NCBI GenBank assembly: GCA_934793215.1
Contig: CAKVOP010000002.1
Coordinates: 1-64,000 of the forward strand
Direction of reading: 5' to 3'
Length of the DNA: 64,000 nucleotides
Origin: an uncultured Clostridia bacterium
GTDB lineage: Bacteria; Bacillota; Clostridia; Christensenellales; UBA1242
This document shows positions 17,984 through 25,347 of the stretch, piece after piece. The stretch's first letter is position 1, and each line of letters begins with the position of its first letter. Under the pieces are notes generated by a model that did no database searches, had not been told where the DNA came from, and saw only the letters and a program-made list of their open reading frames with translations. The translations under genes were made by a program, and so were the position numbers.

Positions 17984-18012
17984 TTGTTAATTTGAAATAT
18001 ATACTATACAAT
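17984..18012 (+). promoter_or_regulatory. Possible promoter of the SpoIIM-like gene
   Basis: TTGTTA (17984-17989), 17-nt spacer, TACAAT (18007-18012). The octamer TATACAAT at 18005-18012 also resembles a sigma-E -10, but no matching -35 lies at the right distance. Confidence 0.4.
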
Positions 18013-18094
18013 CTTTATCTTTTTTGGCAATACAAAATTCAATCAAATGTCATTATATTTCTTTTTTCGACATAGTCTAGTGTAAGAGGGTTAA

Positions 18095-18703
18095 ATGGGG
18101 AATTCTTCAAAAAATAGGGCTTTTTACGCGATTAAAGAGGTTGGAGTAGATGCTATAAAGAAAAATAAATTTAAGTTTCTGTTTCTTGCTGTTATTGCAA
18201 TGATTGCACTTTTGACGGGAGTAATAATTGCAATAAAAACGCAATCTATATCAACATTTACAAGGCTTCTAGGGGAGAAAAAGGAGTGTTTAAATGGTAC
18301 AACTTTTTGGCTTCGACTTCTTTCAATGTTGGTTGTGTATACTTTTATAGTATTAGCCTCACTTTCTCCTTGGCTTTGTCCAATAGCGTTTTTGTTTGTG
18401 GCGTACCGAGCATTTCTAATGGGTGGTAATATAACGCTTCTTATTGTTTTTAATGGGATATCAGGCATGGTTGTAGGTCTTCTTGTGGTTCTTCCATGTC
18501 AACTTATAAGTTTGGCACTTTTTGTGTTCTTGTTTTTACTTTTATGCGAAGCGAAAAATTACAAAAAGTGTTATGGCTGTGAGAGAGTTAAAAATTATTG
18601 GCTTTTATTAGTCTTAATAGGGGTGCTTCTTATTACCATAGTTTGCCTTGTTGAAAGCCTGCTTATAAGCTTATTATCACCAAGCGTTATATTTGTTTTT
18701 TAG
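18095..18703 (+). CDS. Polytopic membrane protein, possibly stage II sporulation protein M (SpoIIM)
   Basis: A 202-aa protein with about five hydrophobic helices (near 27-45, 75-95, 97-120, 122-150, 170-195). The FRAFLMGG-like segment (YRAFLMGGNI, about 108-117) and overall size resemble SpoIIM, a component of the DMP peptidoglycan-degrading engulfment machine. This identification is tentative. The position just before a dacF-like gene and near scpAB resembles clostridial spoIIM neighbourhoods. The Shine-Dalgarno AGAGGG precedes ATG 18095. Other polytopic DUF95-like proteins remain possible. Confidence 0.45.
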   Translation: MGNSSKNRAFYAIKEVGVDAIKKNKFKFLFLAVIAMIALLTGVIIAIKTQSISTFTRLLGEKKECLNGTTFWLRLLSMLVVYTFIVLASLSPWLCPIAFLFVAYRAFLMGGNITLLIVFNGISGMVVGLLVVLPCQLISLALFVFLFLLLCEAKNYKKCYGCERVKNYWLLLVLIGVLLITIVCLVESLLISLLSPSVIFVF

Positions 18704-18716
18704 GCTTGCATAAATT
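18687..18716 (+). promoter_or_regulatory. Sigma-E-like promoter upstream of the dacF-like gene
   Basis: TTATATTT (18687-18694; 7/8 to GHATRNTT), 14-nt spacer, CATAAATT (18709-18716; 7/8 to CATACAHT). It lies at the end of the preceding gene, about 40 nt before ATG 18757. Confidence 0.4.
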
Positions 18717-18756
18717 TTCTTCTTTTGAAAAAACTAAAAGCATAAAGGAGAAGAAA

Positions 18757-19908
18757 ATGAAACGAATTGCTATATTTTGTATGTTGTTTGTCATACTTGC
18801 AACTACATTTTGTACTAGTATGCAAACTTTCGCTTTTGCAGAATCCCCAATGGAACTCAAAAGTAAAAGTGGAATACTTATGGATTACTCTTCAAAAGAA
18901 GTCTTATTTGAAAAAGACGCAGACAAGAAACTGCCAGTTGCAAGCATGGTAAAATTGATGACTATTCTTTTAACACTTGACGAATTTGATGCTGGTAGAC
19001 TTACTGAACAAACCATGATTACAACAACAGAAAATGCTTCAAGTATGGGCGGGAGTCAAGTGTTCATTGACCCTTATGTTGATTATTCGGCTGGTGATTT
19101 GCTGAAAAGTGTTATCATGGCTTCTGCAAATGACGCGTCTGTTGCACTTGCAGAACACATCAGTGGTAGCGAAGAAAGTTTTGTGACAAAAATGAATGAA
19201 AAAGCAAAAGAAATAGGCATGGCTAACACGAATTATGCAAACTGCACAGGTTTGCCAGCACCAGAACAATATTCTTCTGCAAGAGATAGTGCATTGCTGC
19301 TTTGTGAAGTTACTGGGCATGAACTCTACCATAAGTACAGCTCAATTTGGATGGACGAACTTACTCACCCATCTGGAAGAAAAACGGGGCTTGTAAACAC
19401 TAATAGACTAGTGAGATACTATGAAGGCTGTGATGGTGGCAAGACTGGCTCGACAAATGAAGCGGGGTGTTGCCTTTCTGCAAGTGCAAAACGAAACAAT
19501 ATGAGACTTGTTTCAGTTATAGTTGGAGCTCCAAACAGTCAAACTAGATTTAATGAATGTAGCAAACTTTTTAATTTTGGTTTTGCAAATTATGAAAACA
19601 AAACACTAGTTTCGTCATCTTCTCCACTTGACACTATTGCTGTGAGTAGGGGTAAAGTTGATAAGGCGGATATATTTGCTGAAGAAGAATTTTCTGCCGT
19701 TGTAAAGAAAGGAAGCAAAGACACATTTGAAGTTAGCATGCAAAAGCCAGACAACATTTCAGCACCAATAAAATGTGGCGAAAGTGTTGGGAAGATTATC
19801 GTTTCTCGAAATGGTAATGTGGTTAAAGAGATAAATATGGTCGTTAAAGAAGACCTTGAAAAAATGTCGCTATTTGATGGTTTTGGCAAGATTGTGAAAG
19901 CATGGTAA
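18757..19908 (+). CDS. dacF: D-alanyl-D-alanine carboxypeptidase (DacF/PBP5-type, peptidase S11)
   Basis: A 383-aa exported low-molecular-weight PBP that trims the terminal D-Ala of peptidoglycan stem peptides. A signal peptide ends near AFAES (about residue 26). Catalytic motifs are S-x-x-K in SMVKL, S-x-N in SANDASV and K-T-G in GGKTGSTN. The C-terminal PBP5 beta domain (about 275-365) and a terminal amphipathic segment (KMSLFDGFGKIVKAW) for membrane attachment are present. The start is ATG 18757 with AAGGAG 6-7 nt upstream. Neighbouring spoIIM-like and scpAB genes, and a sigma-E-like promoter, suggest a role in spore cortex or septum. Confidence 0.9.
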   Translation: MKRIAIFCMLFVILATTFCTSMQTFAFAESPMELKSKSGILMDYSSKEVLFEKDADKKLPVASMVKLMTILLTLDEFDAGRLTEQTMITTTENASSMGGSQVFIDPYVDYSAGDLLKSVIMASANDASVALAEHISGSEESFVTKMNEKAKEIGMANTNYANCTGLPAPEQYSSARDSALLLCEVTGHELYHKYSSIWMDELTHPSGRKTGLVNTNRLVRYYEGCDGGKTGSTNEAGCCLSASAKRNNMRLVSVIVGAPNSQTRFNECSKLFNFGFANYENKTLVSSSSPLDTIAVSRGKVDKADIFAEEEFSAVVKKGSKDTFEVSMQKPDNISAPIKCGESVGKIIVSRNGNVVKEINMVVKEDLEKMSLFDGFGKIVKAW

Positions 19909-19922
19909 CTTGCTTATAATAA

Positions 19923-19957
19923 AAAGAAGGAGGAACTTTTAAAATCCCTCCTTTTTT
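19923..19957 (+). terminator. First terminator after the dacF-like gene
   Basis: AAGGAGG pairs with CCTCCTT, extended by four A/G-T pairs, followed by T residues. Confidence 0.7.
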
Positions 19958-19969
19958 GTTTGAAATAAG

Positions 19970-19997
19970 AAAAAGGCAAAAATGCTTGCCTTTTTTT
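19970..19997 (+). terminator. Second, tandem terminator after the dacF-like gene
   Basis: AAAAAGGCAA pairs with TTGCCTTTTT over a 6-nt loop, with additional T residues. Its right arm overlaps the putative -35 of scpA. Confidence 0.7.
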
Positions 19998-20014
19998 AAG
20001 TTATAAGTTATAAT
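19986..20014 (+). promoter_or_regulatory. Probable promoter of scpA-scpB
   Basis: TTGCCT (19986-19991), 17-nt spacer, TATAAT (20009-20014). The start codon of scpA is 25 nt downstream. Confidence 0.5.
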
Positions 20015-20039
20015 TCATTTGTTAAATAAAGAGGTTTGC

Positions 20040-20819
20040 ATGACAGAAGAAAAACAGGAATTGAATAACGCTCAAGTTGAAACAGAACAACTTTCTTTTG
20101 TCGATGAAAAATATAGATTTAAACTGGATAACTTTGAAGGCCCTCTTGACCTATTGTTGCACCTTATAAAAGATGCAAAACTTGACATTTTGACCGTCAA
20201 ACTTGCTGACATTACAGAGCAATATCTTGAATACATGCAAGATATAGACTCGGTTGATGTGGAAAAAGCAAGCGAATTCATAATTATTGCTGCGACTCTT
20301 ATTGAAATTAAATCTAAACATCTTTTGCCAGTTGAGCCAGTTGAGGAAGATGATGAAGTAGACAGCGAGGCACTTCTTCTTCAACGTTTGAAAGAGTACG
20401 AACTTTTCAAACAAACGGGTGCTAGGCTGAAAGAAATCGAGGACATAAACAAACTTTATAGAAAACCTGGTAAAGAAACAGAAAAGGTTAAAGTCATAAT
20501 TAAAGATATGGTGCTTGATAAACTTCTTGATGCTTTTGCAAATCTCCTTGCAAAACAAGAGGCACGCGGGAAGGAGAAAGAGGAACCTAAAAAGATTATA
20601 AAAGATAGGTTTACAGTTGCTGAAAAGATAATTTCAATTAAAGGTTATGCAAGAGAACATAAAAGGTTCCCTTTTGAAGAACTTTTTGACGACAAAATGA
20701 CAAAAAGTGAAATGATAAATGTATTCCTTGCCCTTCTTGAACTTTTAAAACTCCAATCTGTAAGAGTTGAACAAATGGGCGTATTCAAACAAATAAATGT
20801 TATTTCTAATGAGGCATAA
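20040..20819 (+). CDS. scpA: Segregation and condensation protein ScpA
   Basis: A 259-aa kleisin subunit that bridges the SMC dimer in chromosome condensation and segregation. The N-terminal kleisin signature FKLDNFEGPLDLLLHLI (about 23-39) binds the SMC neck, and the C-terminal winged helix (about 175-255) binds the SMC cap. The middle is highly charged. I choose ATG 20040 because AAAGAGG lies 6 nt upstream. It is cotranscribed with scpB, 2 nt apart. Its partner smc is at 36201. Confidence 0.95.
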   Translation: MTEEKQELNNAQVETEQLSFVDEKYRFKLDNFEGPLDLLLHLIKDAKLDILTVKLADITEQYLEYMQDIDSVDVEKASEFIIIAATLIEIKSKHLLPVEPVEEDDEVDSEALLLQRLKEYELFKQTGARLKEIEDINKLYRKPGKETEKVKVIIKDMVLDKLLDAFANLLAKQEARGKEKEEPKKIIKDRFTVAEKIISIKGYAREHKRFPFEELFDDKMTKSEMINVFLALLELLKLQSVRVEQMGVFKQINVISNEA

Positions 20820-20821
20820 AT

Positions 20822-21496
20822 ATGAGCAGTGTTGATACAATTTTAAATTTAAAAGAGGTCGTTTATTCAATCCTTTTCGTGGCAGGCGACGGGGTTGAAA
20901 AGTCTTTTATTGCGGAAAAACTTGATGTTGATACCAAAAGTTTAGACAAGGCGATTGGTGAACTCAAAGCAGAACTTTCTGGAGATAAGGGCGTACATTT
21001 AATCGAATATAAAAATAAGATTCAACTTGCCTCCAATCCAAATTACGCAAAATATATTGCTGATGTTTTAAATCCAATTATGGAGAAGTCTCTTACTCGT
21101 GCGGCACTTGAAACGCTTGCAATAATTGCCTATAAACAACCAATAACTAAAACTGAGATTGAAGACATAAGAGGAGTTAATAGTGATTATGCTGTTCAAA
21201 TCTTAATGGATCAAAACATGATAGAGGTGGTTGGTAGAAAAGACGCAGTGGGCAAGCCACTTATGTTTGGAACAACAGAAAACTTCTTAAAACGTTTTGA
21301 TATAAAAGACTTAACTGATTTGCCTGATTATGAAGAACTGCTTGAAAGAATTAAAACAATAAGAGCAGAAGAAGACAAACAAGAAACTTTATTTAGAAAT
21401 GTTGAAGATATCGAGTTTACAGAGGATTTGCCTGACTTTTTGAAAGGCGAAACTACTGAAAAAATTGAAGCTGACACAGATCAAGATGTTGGTTAA
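20822..21496 (+). CDS. scpB: Segregation and condensation protein ScpB
   Basis: A 224-aa tandem winged-helix protein that dimerizes on ScpA in the SMC complex. The segment TRAALETLAIIAYKQPITKTEIE followed by IRGVN (first part about residues 97-119) is characteristic. The acidic C-terminal tail (about 180-224) is longer than the folded core needs and is of unknown role. A clear terminator follows. Confidence 0.95.
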   Translation: MSSVDTILNLKEVVYSILFVAGDGVEKSFIAEKLDVDTKSLDKAIGELKAELSGDKGVHLIEYKNKIQLASNPNYAKYIADVLNPIMEKSLTRAALETLAIIAYKQPITKTEIEDIRGVNSDYAVQILMDQNMIEVVGRKDAVGKPLMFGTTENFLKRFDIKDLTDLPDYEELLERIKTIRAEEDKQETLFRNVEDIEFTEDLPDFLKGETTEKIEADTDQDVG

Positions 21497-21524
21497 AAAC
21501 ACGCCTTAATGGCGTGTTTTTTTG
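21495..21524 (+). terminator. Terminator of scpAB
   Basis: AAAAACACGCC pairs with GGCGTGTTTTT around a TTAAT loop, with extra T residues. Confidence 0.9.
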
Positions 21525-21664
21525 CGGAATAATCATCAAAGACGAATAAATATGAACTTTTTGAATGAAAATAATTTTGATTAATAGTGCAATAGATTGA
21601 ACAAAACCATTTTAGTTTCAACAAAAAATTATGCATCAAATTATAGACAAGTTAACTTAAATAA

Positions 21665-21693
21665 CCATATTTTTAGTTACATTAACATAAATT
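21665..21693 (+). promoter_or_regulatory. Sigma-E-like promoter of the SpoIVFB unit
   Basis: CCATATTT (21665-21672; 7/8 to GHATRNTT), 13-nt spacer, CATAAATT (21686-21693; 7/8 to CATACAHT). Spacing and the 5-nt gap to the following ATG are identical to the promoter at 314-342. Confidence 0.5.
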
Positions 21694-21698
21694 AAAAC

Positions 21699-21842
21699 AT
21701 GAGACTATTTAGGCAAATAAGCGAGGGAGAAAAGTATAATTTTTGCACGGTTAAAGCAAAAATTAAAAAGGGTAGGTTTATTTTATTTTCAGGTGCCTTA
21801 ACTGCCTTAATTATAGGGATAGTTTGGGGGCTTTTGCTATGA
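21699..21842 (+). CDS. 47-aa single-helix membrane ORF coupled to SpoIVFB, in the place of SpoIVFA
   Basis: The ORF begins MRLFRQISEGEKYN, has a basic patch (KAKIKKGR) and ends in one hydrophobic helix (FSGALTALIIGIVWGLLL). Its TGA overlaps the ATG of the protease gene (ATGA), the usual sign of translational coupling. A stop codon lies two codons upstream, so ATG 21699 is the only start. There is no Shine-Dalgarno, but a sigma-E-like -10 ends 5 nt before the ATG. In Bacillus and many Clostridia this position holds spoIVFA, a far larger membrane protein with a LytM domain. Whether this is a reduced SpoIVFA or only a leader ORF is not known. Confidence 0.5.
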   Translation: MRLFRQISEGEKYNFCTVKAKIKKGRFILFSGALTALIIGIVWGLLL

Positions 21843-22687
21843 AAACTTTGTTTAAAAAGATGCACATTCACCCTACATTTTTTTTGTTTTTAATTTATTT
21901 TATTTTTACGCAAAATCTATTGCATTTTTTAGTGTTTTTTCTTGTGGTTTTAACGCATGAACTTGGTCACTTTTATGTGGCAAAACAGAGGGGCTATAAA
22001 CTTGACAATTTTTATCTTGCACCATATGGAGCCTGCCTTAATTATAAGGAAAAAACATTTGAAAGTAAAGATGAAATGTTGATTGCTTTTGCGGGACCTG
22101 CTGTGAATTTTTTGCTTTCAATAATACTAATAACTTTATGGTGGATTTTTCCTGTAATTTACAATTTTACTTACGATTTTGTTTTCAATTCTTTCATGCT
22201 GGGACTTATCAATTTGCTTCCTTGTTATCCGCTGGACGGAGGCCGTATTGTGGTAGGTTTCTTTTCGCAGGAAAAAGAAAGAACAAAAGTTATAAAGGTC
22301 TTAAAAATACTTAATTATATTTTTTCAGCAATATTTCTTATATTGTTTGTCGTATCGTGTTTTATAAACTTTAACCCTAGTTTTGCACTTGTCGGCTGTT
22401 TCCTTTTAATAGGAAGTATTGACACAAATGAGGAAGGAAAATATAAATTTTCTATAATTAAAAACAGGGCTAAAAATTTTTCAAAGCCCATGTTTGTTTA
22501 TGTTTACGAGAACGCTGTTCTTAAAGATTTAATAAGGCATTTAGAGCAAAATAAGCATACTATTTTCGTTGTTGAGTATTCAAACGGAAAAACTAAATTT
22601 ATAGACGAAAATATTGTTAAATCGCTTGCTTTAAACTTTTCTTTAAATCTAACCCTTTCACAAATTTTCAAACAAGGAAAGGCATAA
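21839..22687 (+). CDS. spoIVFB: SpoIVFB-like intramembrane zinc metalloprotease (M50B)
   Basis: A 282-aa site-2-protease-type enzyme. The zinc motif H40-E-L-G-H44 lies in a membrane helix, with the third ligand D133 in the NLLPCYPLDGG motif. About five or six hydrophobic segments precede a C-terminal region (about 210-282) that looks like a CBS-type regulatory domain. This architecture matches SpoIVFB, which removes the pro-sequence of pro-sigma-K in the mother cell; a pro-sigma-K gene is at 41308. The start is ATG 21839 with GGGGG upstream, overlapping the 47-codon ORF. The 3' end overlaps the convergent next gene by 20 nt. Confidence 0.85.
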   Translation: MKTLFKKMHIHPTFFLFLIYFIFTQNLLHFLVFFLVVLTHELGHFYVAKQRGYKLDNFYLAPYGACLNYKEKTFESKDEMLIAFAGPAVNFLLSIILITLWWIFPVIYNFTYDFVFNSFMLGLINLLPCYPLDGGRIVVGFFSQEKERTKVIKVLKILNYIFSAIFLILFVVSCFINFNPSFALVGCFLLIGSIDTNEEGKYKFSIIKNRAKNFSKPMFVYVYENAVLKDLIRHLEQNKHTIFVVEYSNGKTKFIDENIVKSLALNFSLNLTLSQIFKQGKA

Positions 22688-23111
22688 GTGCTTCGATATT
22701 GTTTCTTTCAACCTCTTTAAGATTTAAAAGGATATCGTCTATTTCTTTCGAGATATTTGCATGATCTGCTTGGTCTTTTATGCATGTTAAATAACCCATG
22801 AAAGTGCCAAGAAGCATAAGTTCGGCGATATGACGAGTGGTTTTGTCGGTGAGGGTGGACATGTTTATTGAAGACCAAAGTCTGGCTTTTTCAAACCAGT
22901 TGTTGTCTTTAATTCCTTCAATGTTTTGTGCTTTTGCAAGAAGTTCGCATTCTTTTTCAAGAGCAAGATATTCGTCTGCTTCTTTGGCTAGTTCCCTTTT
23001 TAAATTTTCGTCTTTCACTTTTGACAATATGTCGTCAATGGATTGAACTGCCGTTTTAATGTTTTGATAGACCGCGTTAATATATTCAGTCAATGTTTCT
23101 TGATTGTTCAT
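22668..23111 (-). CDS. Hypothetical helical protein (probable four-helix bundle)
   Basis: A 147-aa soluble, mostly alpha-helical protein with no signal peptide. Helices are suggested near 5-35, 38-65, 75-105 and 112-140, and the composition is acidic. I do not recognise a family. The start is ATG 23111, preceded by GGAGGT at 5-nt spacing; an upstream in-frame ATG would lack a ribosome-binding site. A forespore sigma-G/F-like promoter is seen upstream, so a spore role is possible but unproven. Confidence 0.7.
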   Translation of the reverse strand: MNNQETLTEYINAVYQNIKTAVQSIDDILSKVKDENLKRELAKEADEYLALEKECELLAKAQNIEGIKDNNWFEKARLWSSINMSTLTDKTTRHIAELMLLGTFMGYLTCIKDQADHANISKEIDDILLNLKEVERNNIEALMPFLV

Positions 23112-23126
23112 TGTTACCTCCGCTTT

Positions 23127-23155
23127 TAATATGTGCATTTTTTTTTATCAAATAC
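23127..23155 (-). promoter_or_regulatory. Possible forespore (sigma-G/F-like) promoter
   Basis: Read on the minus strand: GTATT (23155-23151; 4/5 to GHATR), 17-nt spacer, CATATTA (23133-23127; fits CATWHTA). The transcript would begin at or just before the GGAGGT of the downstream gene. Confidence 0.3.
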
Positions 23156-23198
23156 CTGTAATTTGTATACTTACGAAAATCTTGCAAAAAATAAGGAT

Positions 23199-24596
23199 AT
23201 GAAAAAGTGGACTAAAATTTTGCTAATAATTTTTGCAGTATCTCTTATTCCGGGCGTTGTCTTTTGGCGGGATATTATTTCGTCTATTAAACCCGATGGA
23301 ACGTCGTTTGAATTTTCTTTTTCTACAAAAGCAATCATTGGATTGGTTTTTATGGGAATAAGCATGGTGTTGGGAACCATTTTATATGTTAAATTCCTTT
23401 TGAGTTTAAGCCTAGATAAAGTTCTTTTCTTTGCGACATTCCCGCTTTGTGCTCTTTACGGATTTACGATTTTTGTAATCGCAAGCATTGGTTCAATGCA
23501 AGGAGAACTTGGCACGACTTTGCGTACTCTATTAAATATCACTGATACAGCCAGTTACAACACTATTCTTTGGTCGGTGCTAGTTACAATCGTTTTAACC
23601 TTACTTTTACTTACATGCTATGTTGTGGCTTGTAGGCCACTTACACGAGTTGAACGAATAGTTTTGCGTCTTGGGGACGGTTTAGTTAAAGACAATAAAC
23701 TCTCTGTTGGTGGAGGAAAACAGTTTGAAGCGATTGAACATGGGTTAAACAAAATAAACTCTAACTACAAACAAAAAGAGTACTCGCTCAAAGATATTGA
23801 TTTTTCTTCGCCACTTCCCAAACACTTTTATAAATTTCTTGGGAAAAGCAATATTGAAAGATTGCAAAAAGGAGAAATTGTTAAACAGTCTGCAATCGTT
23901 GTATCAGTGTTTTTATCCTCGGTTAACGATAGCCAAGCGTTGTCACTTGAAGATAGTTTTGGACTGGTCAACTCTTATTTAAATGTTATTTCGCCCATTA
24001 TTCGAAAGGAGGGTGGATATATTGATAAGTTTACAGGTGACAGCATAATAGGAGTGTTCCAAAAAGCAAGTGATGGAGTACAGTGTGCCCATTACATGGG
24101 TAAGGTGATTGAAGCAAGGCGTAATTCTAAAAGGGGGCTGTCTAACATTGATTATAGAATAGTTGTTGGCGGATTTGAACTATCTTATGGCCTTGAAAAT
24201 TCTAATTCTGGAACATACCCTGCAATATTAAACCCACTCAAAGATGACCTTGCAAGGCTTGATGAGGTGGCGGTATTTGTTGGAAGTAATATCCTTTACA
24301 CAAAATCTTGCATAGAAAGATTGCCATTAGACAGTAGACTTAATTATAGATATATAGGCTTTGTGTCATTAAGTGGCGGTCAAGTTGTTCTATATGATGA
24401 CTTAAACTGTAAACCTCGTGAGGAGCAAAGAAGTTATCAAAAAACAAAGAGACAATTTGAAAAAGCAGTTATCGCTTTCAATCAAGGCAGATTTGAAGAT
24501 GCACAAATGTTGTTTTCTCAAATTTTACGAGTTTTGCCTAGGGATAAAGCAAGTTTTGAATATTACAATAAATGTAGAGAGAAGTTAGACTCGTAG
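23199..24596 (+). CDS. Membrane protein with degenerate class III adenylate/guanylate cyclase domain
   Basis: A 465-aa protein. Three or four N-terminal membrane helices (about 5-25, 45-70, 75-100, 125-150) lead into a linker resembling a HAMP region, then a class III cyclase-like domain (about 225-405) and a short C-terminal TPR-like segment (about 415-465). The GGYIDKFTGDSIIGVF motif keeps the second metal-binding Asp. The position of the first metal-binding Asp is not recognisable: the beta-strand reads VSVFLSSVNDS. Catalysis is doubtful, and it may be a receptor-like pseudo-cyclase. ATG 23199 has only a close AAGGA, so translation may be weak. Confidence 0.7.
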   Translation: MKKWTKILLIIFAVSLIPGVVFWRDIISSIKPDGTSFEFSFSTKAIIGLVFMGISMVLGTILYVKFLLSLSLDKVLFFATFPLCALYGFTIFVIASIGSMQGELGTTLRTLLNITDTASYNTILWSVLVTIVLTLLLLTCYVVACRPLTRVERIVLRLGDGLVKDNKLSVGGGKQFEAIEHGLNKINSNYKQKEYSLKDIDFSSPLPKHFYKFLGKSNIERLQKGEIVKQSAIVVSVFLSSVNDSQALSLEDSFGLVNSYLNVISPIIRKEGGYIDKFTGDSIIGVFQKASDGVQCAHYMGKVIEARRNSKRGLSNIDYRIVVGGFELSYGLENSNSGTYPAILNPLKDDLARLDEVAVFVGSNILYTKSCIERLPLDSRLNYRYIGFVSLSGGQVVLYDDLNCKPREEQRSYQKTKRQFEKAVIAFNQGRFEDAQMLFSQILRVLPRDKASFEYYNKCREKLDS

Positions 24597-24599
24597 TGC

Positions 24600-24629
24600 T
24601 TGACAAAAGAGCATGCAAAATGCTATGAT
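24600..24629 (+). promoter_or_regulatory. Promoter of the zinc-ribbon/TM2 gene, 6 nt before its ATG
   Basis: TTGACA (24600-24605), 18-nt spacer, TATGAT (24624-24629). The predicted start of transcription coincides with ATG 24636, implying a leaderless mRNA. Confidence 0.65.
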
Positions 24630-24635
24630 TTAAAC

Positions 24636-25346
24636 ATGAAATGGCGTGATAAGTTTGCAAAGAAGATAACATGTCCAAGATGTGGGTTGAAGTCTTTTGA
24701 AGGCGTGGAAAGTTGCCCAGATTGTGGACTTGTTTTTTCGCGTCTTGATATAGCAACAAATAAAGATGCAAAACGCAAAATTCTTCGCGGAGACAGAGAT
24801 TATATTATTAAAACAAATCGCTTGCCAAGTGATGTAAACTTTCTTAAACTCTTACTTTTATGCATTTTCCTAGGGCCTGTTGGTGCACATTGTTATTATA
24901 CAGGGCGGTACTTAAGAGGCGGGGTGCTTACTTGCACATTTGTTGCTATCGTTATGTTTGTTATTTTTAATGTCCCACTCATGCAAATAAATAATGGTGC
25001 GTTTCTTGGTGCTATGTCTACCATCTGTGGACTTATTGAATTATTGTGGATATGGGATATTGCAATGATTTTATTAAAAAAATACAAAGTGCCTGTTGCA
25101 ATAGACCTAGAAGGTGGTTTAAGTAAAGAAGAGATAAATAAAAAACGTAAAGAGTTCTTTAAAGATATTGTTTTAGAAGATAAAGACGATGGCTTGCTTG
25201 CTAAAGAAATTTTACAAGAAGAAAAAGAACAGTTCGCTGGTGGCGAGGATTTGGCTGGAAACACAGAGAGAGTGCAAGAGGATTGTTCACACAATAAAAA
25301 TAAAAGTCAATCGAATAACGAAGATAGAAAAAACAAGAGGAAATAA
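24636..25346 (+). CDS. Zinc-ribbon TM2-domain membrane protein
   Basis: A 236-aa protein with an N-terminal zinc ribbon (CPRCG at about 13-17 and CPDCG at about 27-31) and a TM2 domain of two or three helices with the GPVGAHCYYTGRY motif (about 80-92). It ends in a long charged, lysine/glutamate-rich tail (about 160-236). Function unknown; TM2 proteins are small membrane proteins often with soluble sensor modules. I choose ATG 24636 because an in-frame TTG at 24600 is part of the -35 box. No Shine-Dalgarno is present. The stop lies 1 nt before mnmA, so mnmA may be expressed from the same transcript. Confidence 0.75.
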   Translation: MKWRDKFAKKITCPRCGLKSFEGVESCPDCGLVFSRLDIATNKDAKRKILRGDRDYIIKTNRLPSDVNFLKLLLLCIFLGPVGAHCYYTGRYLRGGVLTCTFVAIVMFVIFNVPLMQINNGAFLGAMSTICGLIELLWIWDIAMILLKKYKVPVAIDLEGGLSKEEINKKRKEFFKDIVLEDKDDGLLAKEILQEEKEQFAGGEDLAGNTERVQEDCSHNKNKSQSNNEDRKNKRK

Positions 25347-25347
25347 T

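Noticed and set aside
18065..18085. CATAGTCTA as a sigma-K promoter for the SpoIIM-like gene
   Set aside because: It matches the -10 pattern, but there is no AC or GHATR-type -35 at the right distance and it would truncate the ribosome-binding site.
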